From Sphingomonas psychrolutea (GTDB lineage: Bacteria > Pseudomonadota > Alphaproteobacteria > Sphingomonadales > Sphingomonadaceae): DNA of 64,000 nucleotides. The translations under genes were made by a program, and so were the position numbers. Location of the stretch: positions 62,001 through 126,000 of the forward strand of contig NZ_BMDW01000006.1 of assembly GCF_014636175.1 (NCBI RefSeq), given 5' to 3'. This document shows positions 51,124-61,826 of the stretch, piece after piece. Each line of letters starts with the position of its first letter. The first letter of the stretch is position 1. The notes beneath the pieces were generated by a model, which saw nothing but the letters and a program-made list of their open reading frames with translations, was not told where the DNA came from and made no database searches.

Positions 51124-52035
51124 ATGCACGCTGCCGCCCCCCCAAGAAAAACTGTCGCGCCGGAAACGACGTCCGCGCTCCCGCTGCTGGCCTTGATTGC
51201 CGCCAATGCCGCGCTCGCCTTTGGGCCATGGTTCGTGCGGCTGTCGGAGACCGGGCCGGTCGCCTCGGCCTTCTGGCGCATCACGCTGGCGGCACCGGTG
51301 CTGCTCGCGGCGGCATTGGCGACCGGGTGGCGGCCCAGCCAGAAACAGGGCGGCGGCCTGTCGCGCGCGCTGTGGGTGATCATCGCGCTTGGCGGACTGT
51401 GCTTTGCAGCGGATCTGGGGAGCTGGCACCTCGGGATTTTGCGCACGACGCTGGCCAACGCGACCTTGTTCGGCAATTCGGCGACATTGATGTTCCCGAT
51501 CTACGGCTTCCTGATCGCGCGCGCCTGGCCGACGCGGCTGCAGGGGATTGCGCTTGCGCTCGCGACCGCCGGTGCGGCGCTGCTGATGGGGCGGTCGTAC
51601 CAGCTCGACCCGCGCCATCTGGTGGGCGATTTGCTCTGCTTGCTCGCCGGCATCCTCTACACCGGCTATTTCATCCTGATGGCGCGCGCCCGCGCGACGA
51701 TGGCACCGCTGCCCGCGCTCGCGCTGTCGACGCTGGCGAGCGTGCTGCCGCTGCTGGCGTTCGCGCTTTTGCTGGGGGAAAGGCTGTTCCCGACGGACTG
51801 GACGCCGCTAATCGGGCTTGCCGTGGTCAGCCAGATCGTCGGGCAAGGGCTGATGATCTACGCGCTGGGCCGCTTGCCGCCGCTGACGGTCGGGCTTGGG
51901 CTGCTGACGCAACCGGTGGTCGCGGGGACGATCGGTTGGGTGGTCTATAACGAACGGCTGGGCATTGCCGATCTTATCGGGGCGGTGTGCGTCGCCGTCG
52001 CGCTGGTACTGGTCAGCCGCCGCCCGCGCGCCTAG
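51124..52035 (+). CDS. EamA-family (DMT) transporter
   Basis: The 303-residue product has about ten membrane helices and two EamA repeats (LLALIAANAALAFGPWFVRL; LLCLLAGILYTGYFILMA). These proteins usually export metabolites; no specificity can be read. COQ9 follows 11 bases after the stop. It is divergent from the alkene reductase. Confidence 0.86.
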   Translation: MHAAAPPRKTVAPETTSALPLLALIAANAALAFGPWFVRLSETGPVASAFWRITLAAPVLLAAALATGWRPSQKQGGGLSRALWVIIALGGLCFAADLGSWHLGILRTTLANATLFGNSATLMFPIYGFLIARAWPTRLQGIALALATAGAALLMGRSYQLDPRHLVGDLLCLLAGILYTGYFILMARARATMAPLPALALSTLASVLPLLAFALLLGERLFPTDWTPLIGLAVVSQIVGQGLMIYALGRLPPLTVGLGLLTQPVVAGTIGWVVYNERLGIADLIGAVCVAVALVLVSRRPRA

Positions 52036-52045
52036 ATTACGGCGT

Positions 52046-52723
52046 ATGACAGACACTATGCTAAACTCTGGCCTCGCCGACGCCACGCTCGATGAAATCC
52101 GGCTTGCGCTCGCCCCCGCCATCGCCGCCAATGCCGGGTTCGACGGATGGGGCGACGACGCGCGCGATCTCGCGGCGGACGCGGTGGGGGTCGACCGCGA
52201 TGTCGCGCGGCTCGCCTTTCCCGGCGGCGCGGTCGAGATGATCGACGCGTGGTTCGCCAGCGTTGACGCCGCAATGCTGGCGCAGCTTCCGCCCGAACGA
52301 CTGGCGACGATGAAGATCCGCGCGAAGATCACCGCCCTGGTCGAAGCCCGCCTCACCGAGACCGCCCCCAATCGCGAAGCACTCCGCCGCGCGCTGGCGA
52401 TCCTGGCGCTGCCGCAAAATGCGCTGCGCGGCGTCAAGCTCGGCTGGCACGCCGCCGATGTGATGTGGCGCGCGGCGGGCGACACCGCGACCGATTACAA
52501 CCATTATACCAAGCGCACGATCCTCGCCGGCGTCTATGCCGCGACGATCACCGTCTTCCTCGACGATGAGAGCGACGGCCATGCCGCGACCAGCGCCTTT
52601 CTCGCGCGCCGGATCGAGGGCATCATGCGTTTCGAAAAGGCCAAAGCGAGCCTGATCGGCCAAAGCGACCTGCGCCCGAGCCTGTCGCGCTTTATCGGGC
52701 GGCTGCGCTATCCGGCGGTGTGA
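52046..52723 (+). CDS. COQ9-family protein (ubiquinone biosynthesis)
   Basis: The 225-residue protein has the COQ9 pattern: an N-terminal TetR-like helical part and a C-terminal domain with LGWHAADVMWRAAGDTATDY and HYTKRTILAGVYAATITVFL. In mitochondria COQ9 binds lipids and helps COQ7 hydroxylation. The ATG at 52046 is taken from MTDTMLNSGLADATLDEIRL. Its stop overlaps a Fur-box-like sequence for feoA. Confidence 0.88.
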   Translation: MTDTMLNSGLADATLDEIRLALAPAIAANAGFDGWGDDARDLAADAVGVDRDVARLAFPGGAVEMIDAWFASVDAAMLAQLPPERLATMKIRAKITALVEARLTETAPNREALRRALAILALPQNALRGVKLGWHAADVMWRAAGDTATDYNHYTKRTILAGVYAATITVFLDDESDGHAATSAFLARRIEGIMRFEKAKASLIGQSDLRPSLSRFIGRLRYPAV

Positions 52724-52778
52724 GAATGATTCGCATTTAACACTGGCGTCGGCCTGCCGTTATTGATAATCAGTCGCA
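52721..52778 (+). promoter_or_regulatory. Fur-box-like sites upstream of feoAB
   Basis: TGAGAATGATTCGCATTT (52721-52738) resembles the AT-rich inverted Fur site; a second one, ATTGATAATCAGTCGCA (52762-52778), lies 23 bases on. Together they frame the likely promoter of the ferrous iron uptake genes. Fur with Fe2+ should repress it. Confidence 0.6.
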
Positions 52779-52798
52779 TCATGAATAGGTCGAGTCCC

Positions 52799-53053
52799 AT
52801 GAAGCCCCCGCTCAGCCTCGAATCGCTGCCGCAGCGGCAGTGTGCGACCGTCGCGACGATCGACTGGTCGCATCTCTCGACTCCGGAAGCACGGCGCTTG
52901 CGCGAACTCGGTTTCGATGAGGGCGTCGGCGTTGAAGTGTTGCACCGCGCCAGCCTCGGCAAAGGGCCGATCGCGTGCCGTATCGGCCGCATGACCGTTG
53001 CACTGCGCCGCGCGGTCGCGGGGGCGATTTTCGTCTCTCCCGTCGCACAGTAA
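52799..53053 (+). CDS. feoA: Ferrous iron transport protein A
   Basis: The 84-residue protein has the FeoA SH3-like domain (LRELGFDEGVGVEVLHRASL, then GPIACRIGRMTVALRRAVAG). It supports FeoB at the inner face of the membrane. The ATG at 52799 is chosen from the FeoA N terminus; an ATG at 52781 has no ribosome site. Its TAA stop is directly followed by the feoB ATG. Confidence 0.9.
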   Translation: MKPPLSLESLPQRQCATVATIDWSHLSTPEARRLRELGFDEGVGVEVLHRASLGKGPIACRIGRMTVALRRAVAGAIFVSPVAQ

Positions 53054-54913
53054 ATGACGAGCACGCCGCTGGTGGCGCTGGTCGGCAATCCCAATGCCGG
53101 CAAAAGCGCGCTGTTCAATGCGCTGACCGGCGCGCGGCAAAAAGTCGGCAATTATCCCGGCGTCACGGTCGAACGCCATTCGGGCAAGCTCGTCCTCCCC
53201 GATGGCCGGATCGTCGAACTGGTCGATCTGCCCGGTGCCTATAGCCTTGAGCCGTCGAGCCCCGACGAGCGCGTGACGCGCGATGTGGTGACCGGCGCGC
53301 AAATCGGCGAGCGGCTGCCCGATGCGCTGATCGTGGTGGTCGATGCCTCGAACCTCGACAATCATTTGCGCTTTGCCTTGCAGTTGATCGCGCTCGGGCT
53401 GCCGGTGGTGGTCGCGCTCAACATGATCGATCTGGCGGCGCGCGACGGGTTGACGCTCGATCCGGTCAAATTGTCCGCGGAACTTGGCGTGCCGGTGATC
53501 CCGACGGTCGCGGTCCGGCGGCGCGGGCTCGACGAGGTGAAGGCGACGCTCAGCGGCCTGATCGTCGAATCGGCTGCGATCCGGCTGCGCCCGAGCGACC
53601 CCGCGATCGGCGAAGACATCGTCACGCTGCAACGCCGCGCGCGCAAAATCGCGCTCGGGGCGACCGTGTCCGAAGCACCCGTGCGGCGCTGGACGCACGC
53701 GCTCGATGCGGTGGCGCTCCATCCGGTCTGGGGCGTATTGCTGCTGATGGTCATCCTGTTCACGATGTTCCAGGCGGTGTTCAGCTGGGCCACCGTCCCC
53801 GCCGACGCGATCAGCGCCGGGATCGCCTGGGCACAGGAGTCGATCCGCGCGACGCTGCCCGATACGCCGCTGCGCTCGTTGCTGACCGACGGGCTGCTCG
53901 CCGGGGTCGGCGCGGTGATCGTGTTCCTGCCGCAAATCCTGATCCTGTTTGCCTTCATCCTCGTGCTCGAGGCATCGGGCTATATGGTCCGCGCCGCCTT
54001 CCTGATGGACCGGGTGATGGCGAGCGTCGGCTTGTCGGGCCGCGCCTTCATCCCCTTGCTGTCGAGCTTCGCCTGCGCCGTCCCCGGCATCATGGCGACG
54101 CGCACGATCGAGGATGAGAAGGACCGGCTGACCACGATCCTGATCGCGCCGCTGATGACCTGTTCGGCGCGGCTGCCGGTCTATACGCTGGTGATCGGCG
54201 CGCTGATCCCCGATCGGCACGTTCTACCCTTTGTCGGGCTTCAGGGGCTGGTGATGTTTGCGCTCTACATCATGGGCCTGGTCGGCGCGTTCGTCGTCGC
54301 GTTGGTGCTGCGGCGGACGGTCACCGCGGGTGTTTCCTCGGGCTTCATGATGGAAATGCCCAAATATCAGATGCCGCGGCTGCGCGATGTCGCGATCGGG
54401 CTGTGGAGCCGCGCCGAGATTTTCCTCAAGCGCGCCGGCACCACGATCGCGCTGACGATCGTCTTGCTCTGGGTGCTCGCCAGCTATCCGGTCGCGCCTG
54501 CCGGGCAAAAGCAAAGTGAATATTCGATTGCCGGCCGAATCGCCTCGGGGATCGAGGTCGTGGTCCGCCCGATCGGCTTCAACCACGACATTGCGCTCGC
54601 ATTGCTGCCGGCGATGGCCGCGCGCGAGGCGGCGGTCGGCGCGATCGCCACCGTCTATTCGATCGACAATCCCGACGATCCGCGCGGCGACAACCAGCTC
54701 CGCCGTAATCTCCAGGCGCGCTGGAGCTTGCCGACCGCGCTCGCCTTTCTGATGTGGTTCGTGTTCGCGCCGCAATGCATTTCCACGATCGCGGTGACGC
54801 GGCGCGAGACCAATGGCTGGAAATGGCCCGCCTTCATGGTTGGCTATTTGTTCGCGCTCGCTTACATCGCAGCAGGCGCGACCTATTGGGCCGCGATCGG
54901 ACTCGGACTTTAG
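53054..54913 (+). CDS. feoB: Ferrous iron transporter FeoB
   Basis: The 619-residue protein has an N-terminal GTPase domain (G1 GNPNAGKS; G3 DLPG; G4 LNMID) and the gate-like membrane domain with [20 protein letters not shown] and [14 protein letters not shown], as in known FeoB. It imports Fe2+ across the inner membrane. It is shorter than the 770-residue E. coli protein but complete for the alphaproteobacterial type. No FeoC follows. Confidence 0.95.
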   Translation: MTSTPLVALVGNPNAGKSALFNALTGARQKVGNYPGVTVERHSGKLVLPDGRIVELVDLPGAYSLEPSSPDERVTRDVVTGAQIGERLPDALIVVVDASNLDNHLRFALQLIALGLPVVVALNMIDLAARDGLTLDPVKLSAELGVPVIPTVAVRRRGLDEVKATLSGLIVESAAIRLRPSDPAIGEDIVTLQRRARKIALGATVSEAPVRRWTHALDAVALHPVWGVLLLMVILFTMFQAVFSWATVPADAISAGIAWAQESIRATLPDTPLRSLLTDGLLAGVGAVIVFLPQILILFAFILVLEASGYMVRAAFLMDRVMASVGLSGRAFIPLLSSFACAVPGIMATRTIEDEKDRLTTILIAPLMTCSARLPVYTLVIGALIPDRHVLPFVGLQGLVMFALYIMGLVGAFVVALVLRRTVTAGVSSGFMMEMPKYQMPRLRDVAIGLWSRAEIFLKRAGTTIALTIVLLWVLASYPVAPAGQKQSEYSIAGRIASGIEVVVRPIGFNHDIALALLPAMAAREAAVGAIATVYSIDNPDDPRGDNQLRRNLQARWSLPTALAFLMWFVFAPQCISTIAVTRRETNGWKWPAFMVGYLFALAYIAAGATYWAAIGLGL

Positions 54914-54924
54914 GGAATCACGTT

Positions 54925-55494
54925 ATGGCGGGTAGCGTCAACAAGGTCATCATCGTCGGCAATTTGGGCCGCGACCCGGAGAGCAAGAGCTTTCAGAATG
55001 GCGGCAAGGTCGTCAATCTGCGCATTGCCACGTCCGAATCGTGGAAGGACAAGAATACCGGCGAGCGCAAGGAACAGACCGAATGGCATTCGGTCGCGAT
55101 CTTCAACGAGGCCCTCGGCAATGTTGCCGAACGCTATCTGCGCAAGGGCTCGAAAGTCTATATCGAGGGCGCGCTCAAGACGCGCAAATGGCAGGATGCA
55201 CAAGGGCAGGACCGCTATTCGACCGAAGTCGTGCTGCAGGGCTTTAACGGCGTGCTGACCATGCTCGACGGCGCGCCCGGCGGTGGTGGCGGGGCCGGCG
55301 GCGGCGGCGGTTCCGGTGGGCGCGACGATTTCGGCGGCAATGACGATTTCGGCGGCGGCTCGAGCGGCGGCTATGGCGGCGGCGGCGGCAATCGCGGTGG
55401 CGCGGCGCGCGGCGGCGGCGGCGGCGGGGCGCCCTCGGGCGGGGCGGCACGCGGCGGTTTCGCCGATGATCTCGACGACGACGTGCCGTTCTGA
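54925..55494 (+). CDS. ssb: Single-stranded DNA-binding protein
   Basis: The 189-residue protein has the OB fold ([53 protein letters not shown]), a Gly-rich linker (about 117-170) and the acidic tip DDDVPF that binds partner proteins. It coats single-stranded DNA in replication and repair. It starts 12 bases after the feoB stop. Confidence 0.96.
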   Translation: MAGSVNKVIIVGNLGRDPESKSFQNGGKVVNLRIATSESWKDKNTGERKEQTEWHSVAIFNEALGNVAERYLRKGSKVYIEGALKTRKWQDAQGQDRYSTEVVLQGFNGVLTMLDGAPGGGGGAGGGGGSGGRDDFGGNDDFGGGSSGGYGGGGGNRGGAARGGGGGGAPSGGAARGGFADDLDDDVPF

Positions 55495-55524
55495 ACCCAA
55501 ACGGCCGTTCGGTGTTCTGCTCGC

Positions 55525-57048
55525 ATGATAGACCTTTTCACCGCCGCCAAGCCGGATCATTCCGGTTGGCGCATCGACGAGACCGTCCGCGCCGCGGCGA
55601 TCGCCGAACACGATCTGAACGCCTTGCAAGACGATGCGTCGCTCCGGCGCATTACCGATTTCGCCGCAGCGTTGTGCGGGACACCGACGGCGTTGGTCAG
55701 CATCGTCTTGGAAACATGCCAGACCTTCCTCGCACGCACCGGCCTCGATGCGGCCGAGACTCCGCGTGAAACCTCGTTTTGCGTGCACGCAATGCTCGCC
55801 GACGACATCATGGTCGTGCCCGACGCGACGCGCGACCCGCGTTTCGCCGACAATCCGCTGGTCACCGGCGAAATGGGCCTGCGCTTTTATGCCGGCGCGC
55901 CGCTGATTCGCGCCGACGGCGTGGCGCTCGGCGCGCTGTGCGTGCTCGACACCGCACCGCGCGAAGGGCTGACCGATGTGCAGGCGCAGGGTCTTCGTGT
56001 GCTCGCCGCCGATGTAATGATGCGGTTGAGCGACAGCCGCGCCACCGCCGCCTCGCGCGCAGCGATCAGCGACAGCGAAGGGCGGTTTCGCACACTCGCC
56101 GATACGATGCCGCAAATGGTGTGGTCGACGCTGCCCGATGGCTTTCACGATTATTACAATGCGCGCTGGTATGAATTCACCGGCGTGCCCGCCGGATCGA
56201 CCGATGGCGAGGGCTGGAACGACATGTTCCACCCCGACGATCAGGAACGCGCGCGAATCGTGTGGCAGCATTCGCTGCAGACCGGTGACCCGTATCAGAT
56301 CGAATATCGCTTGCGGCGGCACGACGGCCAGTATCGCTGGACGCTCGGCCGCGCGCTGCCGATCCGTGACGATATGGGGGCGATCGTCCGCTGGTTCGGG
56401 ACCTGCACCGACATTCACGAGCAGAAAGAGGCAAGCGAAGAACGCGAAATCATCGCGCAGGAACTCAGCCACCGAATCAAGAATATTTTCGCAGTCATTT
56501 CCGGCCTGATCGCGTTCTCGGCGCGCGGCAATCCGACCTTTGCGAACGTCGCCGCCGATTTGCGCGCGCGCGTGACCGCACTTGGTCGTGCGCATGATTT
56601 TGTGCGGCCGCACAGCGCCCAGTCGCGACCGACCGCAGCGCCGACGAGCCTGCATGGCCTGCTTGGCGAGTTGTTCCTGCCCTACCAGCCACAGGATGGT
56701 GCACGGATTCTGGTCGATGGCGACGATGTCGAAATCGACGATCGCTCGGCCACGCCGATCGCCTTGCTGTTCCACGAACTCGCCACCAACGCGACCAAAT
56801 ATGGCGCGCTCGCAAACGATCACGGCACCATCACCGTGGCGATCCGGGCCGAGCACGATCGCCTGCTCCTCAACTGGCACGAGCATGGCGGCACCCCCGT
56901 CATCGCGCCCGAGAAGACCGGATTCGGCTCGCAACTGATTGAATTGAGTGCGGTACGACAACTGGGTGGTGCTGTGACGCGCGATTGGAACCCCGCCGGC
57001 CTGCGGGTCGAGATCGCAATCCCGAAGACGTCGCTCAGCCGAAGCTGA
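55525..57048 (+). CDS. GAF-PAS hybrid sensor histidine kinase, HWE type
   Basis: The 507-residue protein has an N-terminal GAF domain (LCGTPTALVSIV, REGLTDVQAQGL), a PAS domain (GRFRTLADTMPQMVWSTLPD, FHPDDQERARIVW, YRLRRHDGQYRWTLGRALPI) and an HWE/HisKA_2 kinase core with phospho-His316 in ELSHRIKNIF and HELATNATKYGAL. It is cytoplasmic (no membrane segments). In sphingomonads such kinases feed the general stress response. A lone receiver gene lies convergently next to it. Confidence 0.88.
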   Translation: MIDLFTAAKPDHSGWRIDETVRAAAIAEHDLNALQDDASLRRITDFAAALCGTPTALVSIVLETCQTFLARTGLDAAETPRETSFCVHAMLADDIMVVPDATRDPRFADNPLVTGEMGLRFYAGAPLIRADGVALGALCVLDTAPREGLTDVQAQGLRVLAADVMMRLSDSRATAASRAAISDSEGRFRTLADTMPQMVWSTLPDGFHDYYNARWYEFTGVPAGSTDGEGWNDMFHPDDQERARIVWQHSLQTGDPYQIEYRLRRHDGQYRWTLGRALPIRDDMGAIVRWFGTCTDIHEQKEASEEREIIAQELSHRIKNIFAVISGLIAFSARGNPTFANVAADLRARVTALGRAHDFVRPHSAQSRPTAAPTSLHGLLGELFLPYQPQDGARILVDGDDVEIDDRSATPIALLFHELATNATKYGALANDHGTITVAIRAEHDRLLLNWHEHGGTPVIAPEKTGFGSQLIELSAVRQLGGAVTRDWNPAGLRVEIAIPKTSLSRS

Positions 57049-57051
57049 CCG

Positions 57052-57450
57052 TCAGGCGAGCGGTACGAAATCCTGGTGCGGCGGCTCGATCGTCGCACCT
57101 TCGGTCGCAACCGCAGCGGCGGCAAGGATGGCGGCGGCGCTGAACGGCTTGCGCACATAGCCAAGCGCACCGCTCGGATTGGCGATCTGCCCGGGATTAG
57201 CGGTGACGAACACCACTTTCAGCCCATAATCCTGCGCTAGCGTGCGCGCGAGGTCTGGGCCGGTCGGTCCGTCGCGCAAATTGATATCGACCAGCGCGAA
57301 GCTGCAATCCGCTGCCGCCTCAAGCGCGCCGATCCGGTCCGCCGCGATCGCCTTTACCGCATAGCCGGCATCGATCAGGATTCGTTCGAGATCGAGCGCA
57401 ACGAAGATTTCGTCTTCGACAATAAGCGCGGTGGCGGGCATGACGATCAC
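57052..57450 (-). CDS. Single-domain response regulator (receiver)
   Basis: The 132-residue protein is a bare receiver: acidic pocket VEDE (Glu12-Asp13), phosphoacceptor Asp55 in LVDINL and Lys101 in VRKPF. There is no output domain. It may be a phosphate sink or partner for the neighbouring kinase. The GTG at 57450 is five bases after AAGGA, while an ATG at 57441 is too far; the start is uncertain. It is convergent with the kinase gene, 3 bp apart. Confidence 0.87.
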   Translation of the reverse strand: MIVMPATALIVEDEIFVALDLERILIDAGYAVKAIAADRIGALEAAADCSFALVDINLRDGPTGPDLARTLAQDYGLKVVFVTANPGQIANPSGALGYVRKPFSAAAILAAAAVATEGATIEPPHQDFVPLA

Positions 57451-57476
57451 TTTGGTCCTTAAGGGTTCAGGGTGAG

Positions 57477-58103
57477 CTAACCCCGGATCGGCCTTGTTGG
57501 TTCCTTGATCTCGCTCAACTTTCGTAACTTGAAAACCGCATGTTCGGCCAGCATGTTGGCCGCCGCGGAGATCGTGCGCTTGTCGCCGGACAGGAACCAG
57601 GCGCCCTCGACCTCAATTCCGCGTTCGGCGACGAAGCTGCGGAAATCGTCGATCGTAACGTGGTGGATGTTGGGCGTGTCGTACCAGCGTTCGGGCAGCA
57701 GCCGCGTCACCGGCATCCGCCCGCCCCACAACAGCGACAGCCGCACCCGCCAGTGGGCGAAATTGGGAAACGACACGAACGCCTGTTGCCCGATCCGCAG
57801 CAGATGATCGAGCACCACATCGGGACGATGTGCGGTCTGCAACGTCTGGCTGAGGATCGCATAATCGAAGCTCGCATCGGGATATTCGGCAAGATCGCGA
57901 TCGGCATCCCCCTGAATCACCGATAGCCCGCGCGAAACCGCCGCAGCGACATTCCCCGCATCGATTTCAAGCCCGCGTGCGTCGACCCCTTTGGTGTCGC
58001 GGAGCGCCGCCATCAACGCGCCATCGCCGCAGCCGACATCGAGGATCCGGCTGCCGGGCGCGACATGCTCGGCGATGATCGCGAGATCGGGGCGGAGGTT
58101 CAT
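57477..58103 (-). CDS. metW: Methionine biosynthesis protein MetW
   Basis: The 208-residue protein has a methyltransferase fold ([20 protein letters not shown]) and the MetW signatures [20 protein letters not shown] and [40 protein letters not shown]. It is always next to metX and is thought to activate or support it. It overlaps metX by 4 bases. Confidence 0.92.
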   Translation of the reverse strand: MNLRPDLAIIAEHVAPGSRILDVGCGDGALMAALRDTKGVDARGLEIDAGNVAAAVSRGLSVIQGDADRDLAEYPDASFDYAILSQTLQTAHRPDVVLDHLLRIGQQAFVSFPNFAHWRVRLSLLWGGRMPVTRLLPERWYDTPNIHHVTIDDFRSFVAERGIEVEGAWFLSGDKRTISAAANMLAEHAVFKLRKLSEIKEPTRPIRG

Positions 58104-59233
58104 TCGCCGGCCCTCAAAAACCCGTCGACGACGCGGTTCATCTCAGGCGCATCGAGCAGGAAGGCATCGTGGCCATAGGGGCTCGACAGTTCGACGAAAC
58201 TGACCGGCGCGCCCGCTGCGTTCAGCGCGTGGACGACCGCGCGCGATTGCGCGGTCGGATACAGCCAGTCGGTGTCGAAGCTGACCAGGCAGAAGCGCGC
58301 CTTGGTCGCGCGAAAAGCGTTGGCAAGATGGCCGCCATGCTCGCCGCCCAAATCGAAATAATCCATCGCGCGCGTGATATAGAGATAGGAATTGGCGTCG
58401 AAGCGATCGACGAAGCTGATCCCCTGGTGCCGCAAATAGCTTTCGATCTGGAAATCGGCATCGAAACCGAAGCTGATCGCGCCGTCGGGCCGGTCGGGTC
58501 GCGCTTGCAAGCGGCGGCCGAATTTCTCGGTCAGGCCAGCCTCGGACAGATAGGTGATATGCGCCGCCATCCGCGCAACGGCGAGCCCGGCAGCGGGCGG
58601 ATCGCCCAGATCGTAATAGGCGCCGCCGCGCCATTTCGGATCGGCCATCACCGCTTGCCGCCCGACTTCGTGAAAGGCGATGTTCTGTGCGGTGTGGCGC
58701 GCGGTCGAAGCGATCACCACCGCGGCGCGAACACGTTCGGGGAAGGTCGCGGGCCAGCTCAGCGCTTGCATCCCGCCCATCGATCCGCCGACGACAGCCT
58801 GCAATACTGCGATGCCGAGATGATCCAGCAGCAGCGCTTGTGCGCGCACCATGTCGCGAATCGTGATGACCGGGAAGGCCATACCCCACGGCGCGCTCGT
58901 CGCCGGATCGATCGTCGCCGGTCCCGACGATCCCATGCAACTGCCCAACACATTGGCGCAGACGATGAAATGCCGCGCCGGGTCGACCGGCTTGCCCGGC
59001 CCCACCATCCGCGCCCACCAGCCCGGCTTGCCCGTCACCGGATGCGGGCTGGCGACATGCTGGTCGCCGGTCAGCGCATGGCAGATCAGCACTGCGTTCG
59101 ATGCGTCGGCGTTGAGCGTGCCATAGGTTTCATAGGCAATCTCGACTGGCGACAGCAATGCCCCGCCATCGAGCCGTAGCGGCCCGGGCAAGATCACATG
59201 GCGGGCGAGCCCGAAACGCACATCCTCGGTCAT
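58100..59233 (-). CDS. metX: Homoserine O-acetyltransferase
   Basis: The 377-residue alpha/beta hydrolase has the nucleophile elbow [12 protein letters not shown] with the catalytic Ser, an Asp in SFDTDWLYP and His in YGHDAFLLD. It acylates homoserine in methionine synthesis; some homologues use succinyl-CoA. Its ATG-side neighbour upstream is a monoamine oxidase in the same direction, 27 bp away. metW follows. Confidence 0.93.
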   Translation of the reverse strand: MTEDVRFGLARHVILPGPLRLDGGALLSPVEIAYETYGTLNADASNAVLICHALTGDQHVASPHPVTGKPGWWARMVGPGKPVDPARHFIVCANVLGSCMGSSGPATIDPATSAPWGMAFPVITIRDMVRAQALLLDHLGIAVLQAVVGGSMGGMQALSWPATFPERVRAAVVIASTARHTAQNIAFHEVGRQAVMADPKWRGGAYYDLGDPPAAGLAVARMAAHITYLSEAGLTEKFGRRLQARPDRPDGAISFGFDADFQIESYLRHQGISFVDRFDANSYLYITRAMDYFDLGGEHGGHLANAFRATKARFCLVSFDTDWLYPTAQSRAVVHALNAAGAPVSFVELSSPYGHDAFLLDAPEMNRVVDGFLRAGE

Positions 59234-59260
59234 GCCGCGCGGGTTAGGATCAAGCGGCGC

Positions 59261-60832
59261 TCAACTCAAGCGCCGCGCATGCGCCCGGCTCGCGATGATC
59301 GTCGAGGCCGCGAGCCGCCCGGTCTGCGCGCCACCGTTCATATAGCCGGGATAGGCGTCGGACAGATGCTCGCCTGCGAAGAGCACCGGCCCGGCCCCGA
59401 CCGGCGCCTTGGCGATGCCGTCGACCTCGGTCCAGATCAGCCGCCCGAACCGTGTCAGCTGGCCGGGCCGGAAATTGACATAGGCCCCCATCGCCAGCGG
59501 GTCGCGGTGCCAATTGGTGCGCCGCGCAAACGCGCTTGTGGCCGCGGCCATGCCCGGGATCGCGCTTTCGGCCTGCGCGGCGAATTTGCGCGCGAGCACG
59601 CCCGGTTCCGCAACATCGGCAGCCAAAAGCTCCATTCCGCCCAGGAACCAGGTCCACACATCCCCGCTGGCGGCACCGCCCCGCACACTCCCATCCCACC
59701 CGCTTGCGAGGCCAGCCCCCGGCTTGGTTTGCCACACTTCTCCGCCACGCCCGATCGCCTTGTCCCACGGGCGCGCAGTCATACCCGCTTGCACCTTCAT
59801 GTTCGCGCCAAGGCCCACTTCGGCGATGAAGCGTCGCCACAAGGGCGGCAAGGGAATGCGGAAATCGATCTTCCGCGTGATCGACGCCGGGGTCGTCACG
59901 ATCACATTCGCCGCATCCACCGTCGTGCCGTCGGCAAACACCAATCGAGCCCCCGGCCCGAACGGATCGACCCGCACGACGCGGCGGTTGGTCTGGATCC
60001 GCTCGCGCAGCCGTGTCGCCATCGCGTCGATCAGCGTGCTGCTGCCGCCCGCGATCAGATAGCGTTCGTCGCTGCGGCTGAGCACGTCGATCCGCCGCCC
60101 ATTGATCGTCGGCAGATTGAACACCAGTTCGATTGCCGAGGCGGCACCGGGTTCGACGCCATATTCGGTGCGCGCGGTCGCTTCCATCAAATGGCGCACC
60201 CACGGCTCGGGCATCAACGCGGCGTGCTTGTCGAGATATTTGGTAAAACTCATCCGATCGAGTTCGCTCGCGACGCTGGCATAATCCTGATCGAGCCGCA
60301 CTGAATCCGCGTCAATCTGCCCGGCGATCCCGCGCAGCGCGCTGGCGAGCTTGCCCTCGGGCACTTCACTGCCATTGGCGAGGATCATGGTGCGGTGCGG
60401 CGTCCCTTTGCGATCGATCAGCGCGATGCCGAATTCGCGCATCAGAGTCTTGATGTCGGCATGGTCGGTGTTGACGAGCTGCCCGCCCGCCTCGATTGTG
60501 GGTCGGCCCTTCTCGCGCGCGGTGTAGACGCGCCCGCCAAGCCGCCCGCGCGCTTCGTAAAGCCGCGCATCGATCCCCGCCTGAGTGAGGTGCCACAAGG
60601 CGGTGAGGCCGGCGATGCCGCCGCCAATGATCGCGACCGGGCCGCTGCCCGTTCCAGCGGCAAACGCCCGATGCGGCAGAGCGGCGGCAACCCCGCTCGC
60701 CCCCAGCGCCAACAACACCGCGCGCCGGGTCTGCCCTGTTTCGCCCGGCACCGGCGCGGCGTGGCCGCTTGCCGTCAAATTGGCCCGCCGCGCCACTGCC
60801 AGCGCGCGCCAGACCGTATCGCTTCCCCGCAT
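59261..60832 (-). CDS. Flavin monoamine oxidase, Tat-exported
   Basis: From the ATG at 60832 (MRGSDTVWRALAVARRANLT) the 523-residue protein has a twin-arginine signal (TRRAVLLALGASGVAA, Arg36-Arg37), the Rossmann motif IIGGGIAGL (about 68-76) and a GRLGGRVYTA FAD loop, then the typical C-terminal FAD-binding GPVLFAGEHLSDAYPGYMNG. It oxidises amines in the periplasm. The longer in-frame extension to 60985 is not supported. It is divergent from tyrA across 85 bp. Confidence 0.85.
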   Translation of the reverse strand: MRGSDTVWRALAVARRANLTASGHAAPVPGETGQTRRAVLLALGASGVAAALPHRAFAAGTGSGPVAIIGGGIAGLTALWHLTQAGIDARLYEARGRLGGRVYTAREKGRPTIEAGGQLVNTDHADIKTLMREFGIALIDRKGTPHRTMILANGSEVPEGKLASALRGIAGQIDADSVRLDQDYASVASELDRMSFTKYLDKHAALMPEPWVRHLMEATARTEYGVEPGAASAIELVFNLPTINGRRIDVLSRSDERYLIAGGSSTLIDAMATRLRERIQTNRRVVRVDPFGPGARLVFADGTTVDAANVIVTTPASITRKIDFRIPLPPLWRRFIAEVGLGANMKVQAGMTARPWDKAIGRGGEVWQTKPGAGLASGWDGSVRGGAASGDVWTWFLGGMELLAADVAEPGVLARKFAAQAESAIPGMAAATSAFARRTNWHRDPLAMGAYVNFRPGQLTRFGRLIWTEVDGIAKAPVGAGPVLFAGEHLSDAYPGYMNGGAQTGRLAASTIIASRAHARRLS

Positions 60833-60917
60833 TCCCGTCTCCCGCTGCCGCCTCCTAGCAGGCGCGTGGCGGAACGCCAGCTTGCCATAAGGCGGAGCAT
60901 CCGCCACACGCCGCGCC

Positions 60918-61826
60918 ATGTTGCCCTTCGCCCGCGTCACCATCATCGGCATCGGCCTGATCGGATCGTCGATCGCGCGCGCCACCCGCGTGGCGATGCC
61001 GACGGTACGGCTGACCGGCTATGACGCCGACCCCGAGGTCCGCGCAACCGCGGATGCGCTCCACTTGTTCGACGATGTCGCCGACAGCGGCGGCGCTGCG
61101 GTGATCGATGCCGATCTCGTCATCCTGTGCGTGCCGGTCGGCGCGATGGGCGCGGCGGCGGCCGATTTTGCCGCCGATCTGCCCGCCGACGCGGTGGTCA
61201 GCGATGTCGGCAGTTGCAAAGCCGAAGTCGTCCGCGCGCTGAGCGAGGCGCTGCCCGGCGTGACGATCGTCCCCGCGCATCCGGTCGCCGGAACTGAGCG
61301 CTCAGGCCCGGAAGCAGGGTTCGCCACGCTGTTCCACAAACGCTGGTGCATCCTCACCCCGCCCGAGGGGACCGATCCGGTAGCGATCGAGCGCGTCGCC
61401 GAATTCTGGCGGCGATTGGGCGCGGATATCGAGACGATGGCGCCCGAGCATCACGACCGCGTGCTCGCCATCACCAGCCATTTGCCGCATCTTATCGCCT
61501 ATACGATCGTCGGTACCGCCTCCGACATGGAAGAGGTCACGCGATCGGAAGTGATCAAATATTCGGCGGGCGGTTTTCGCGATTTCACGCGGATCGCCGC
61601 CTCCGACCCGACGATGTGGCGCGATGTTTTCCTGACGAATCGCGAAGCCGTGCTCGAGATGCTGCAACGCTTTTCGGAGGATCTCTCCGCGCTGCAACGC
61701 GCGATCCGCTGGGGCAAGGGCGACGAGCTTTTCGACCTGTTCAGCAAAACACGCGCGATTCGCCGCGGTATCATCGAGCAGGGACAAGACGATCCCGCCC
61801 CCGATTTCGGGCGCACGCACGATTAG
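60918..61826 (+). CDS. tyrA: Prephenate/arogenate dehydrogenase
   Basis: The 302-residue protein has the NAD-binding IGIGLIGSSIARATR (about 9-23), a DVGSCKAEVV loop, and the substrate-site PAHPVAGTERSGPEAGF. It makes tyrosine precursors from prephenate or arogenate; the cofactor and preferred substrate cannot be decided. The C terminus overlaps plsC by 4 bases convergently. Confidence 0.92.
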   Translation: MLPFARVTIIGIGLIGSSIARATRVAMPTVRLTGYDADPEVRATADALHLFDDVADSGGAAVIDADLVILCVPVGAMGAAAADFAADLPADAVVSDVGSCKAEVVRALSEALPGVTIVPAHPVAGTERSGPEAGFATLFHKRWCILTPPEGTDPVAIERVAEFWRRLGADIETMAPEHHDRVLAITSHLPHLIAYTIVGTASDMEEVTRSEVIKYSAGGFRDFTRIAASDPTMWRDVFLTNREAVLEMLQRFSEDLSALQRAIRWGKGDELFDLFSKTRAIRRGIIEQGQDDPAPDFGRTHD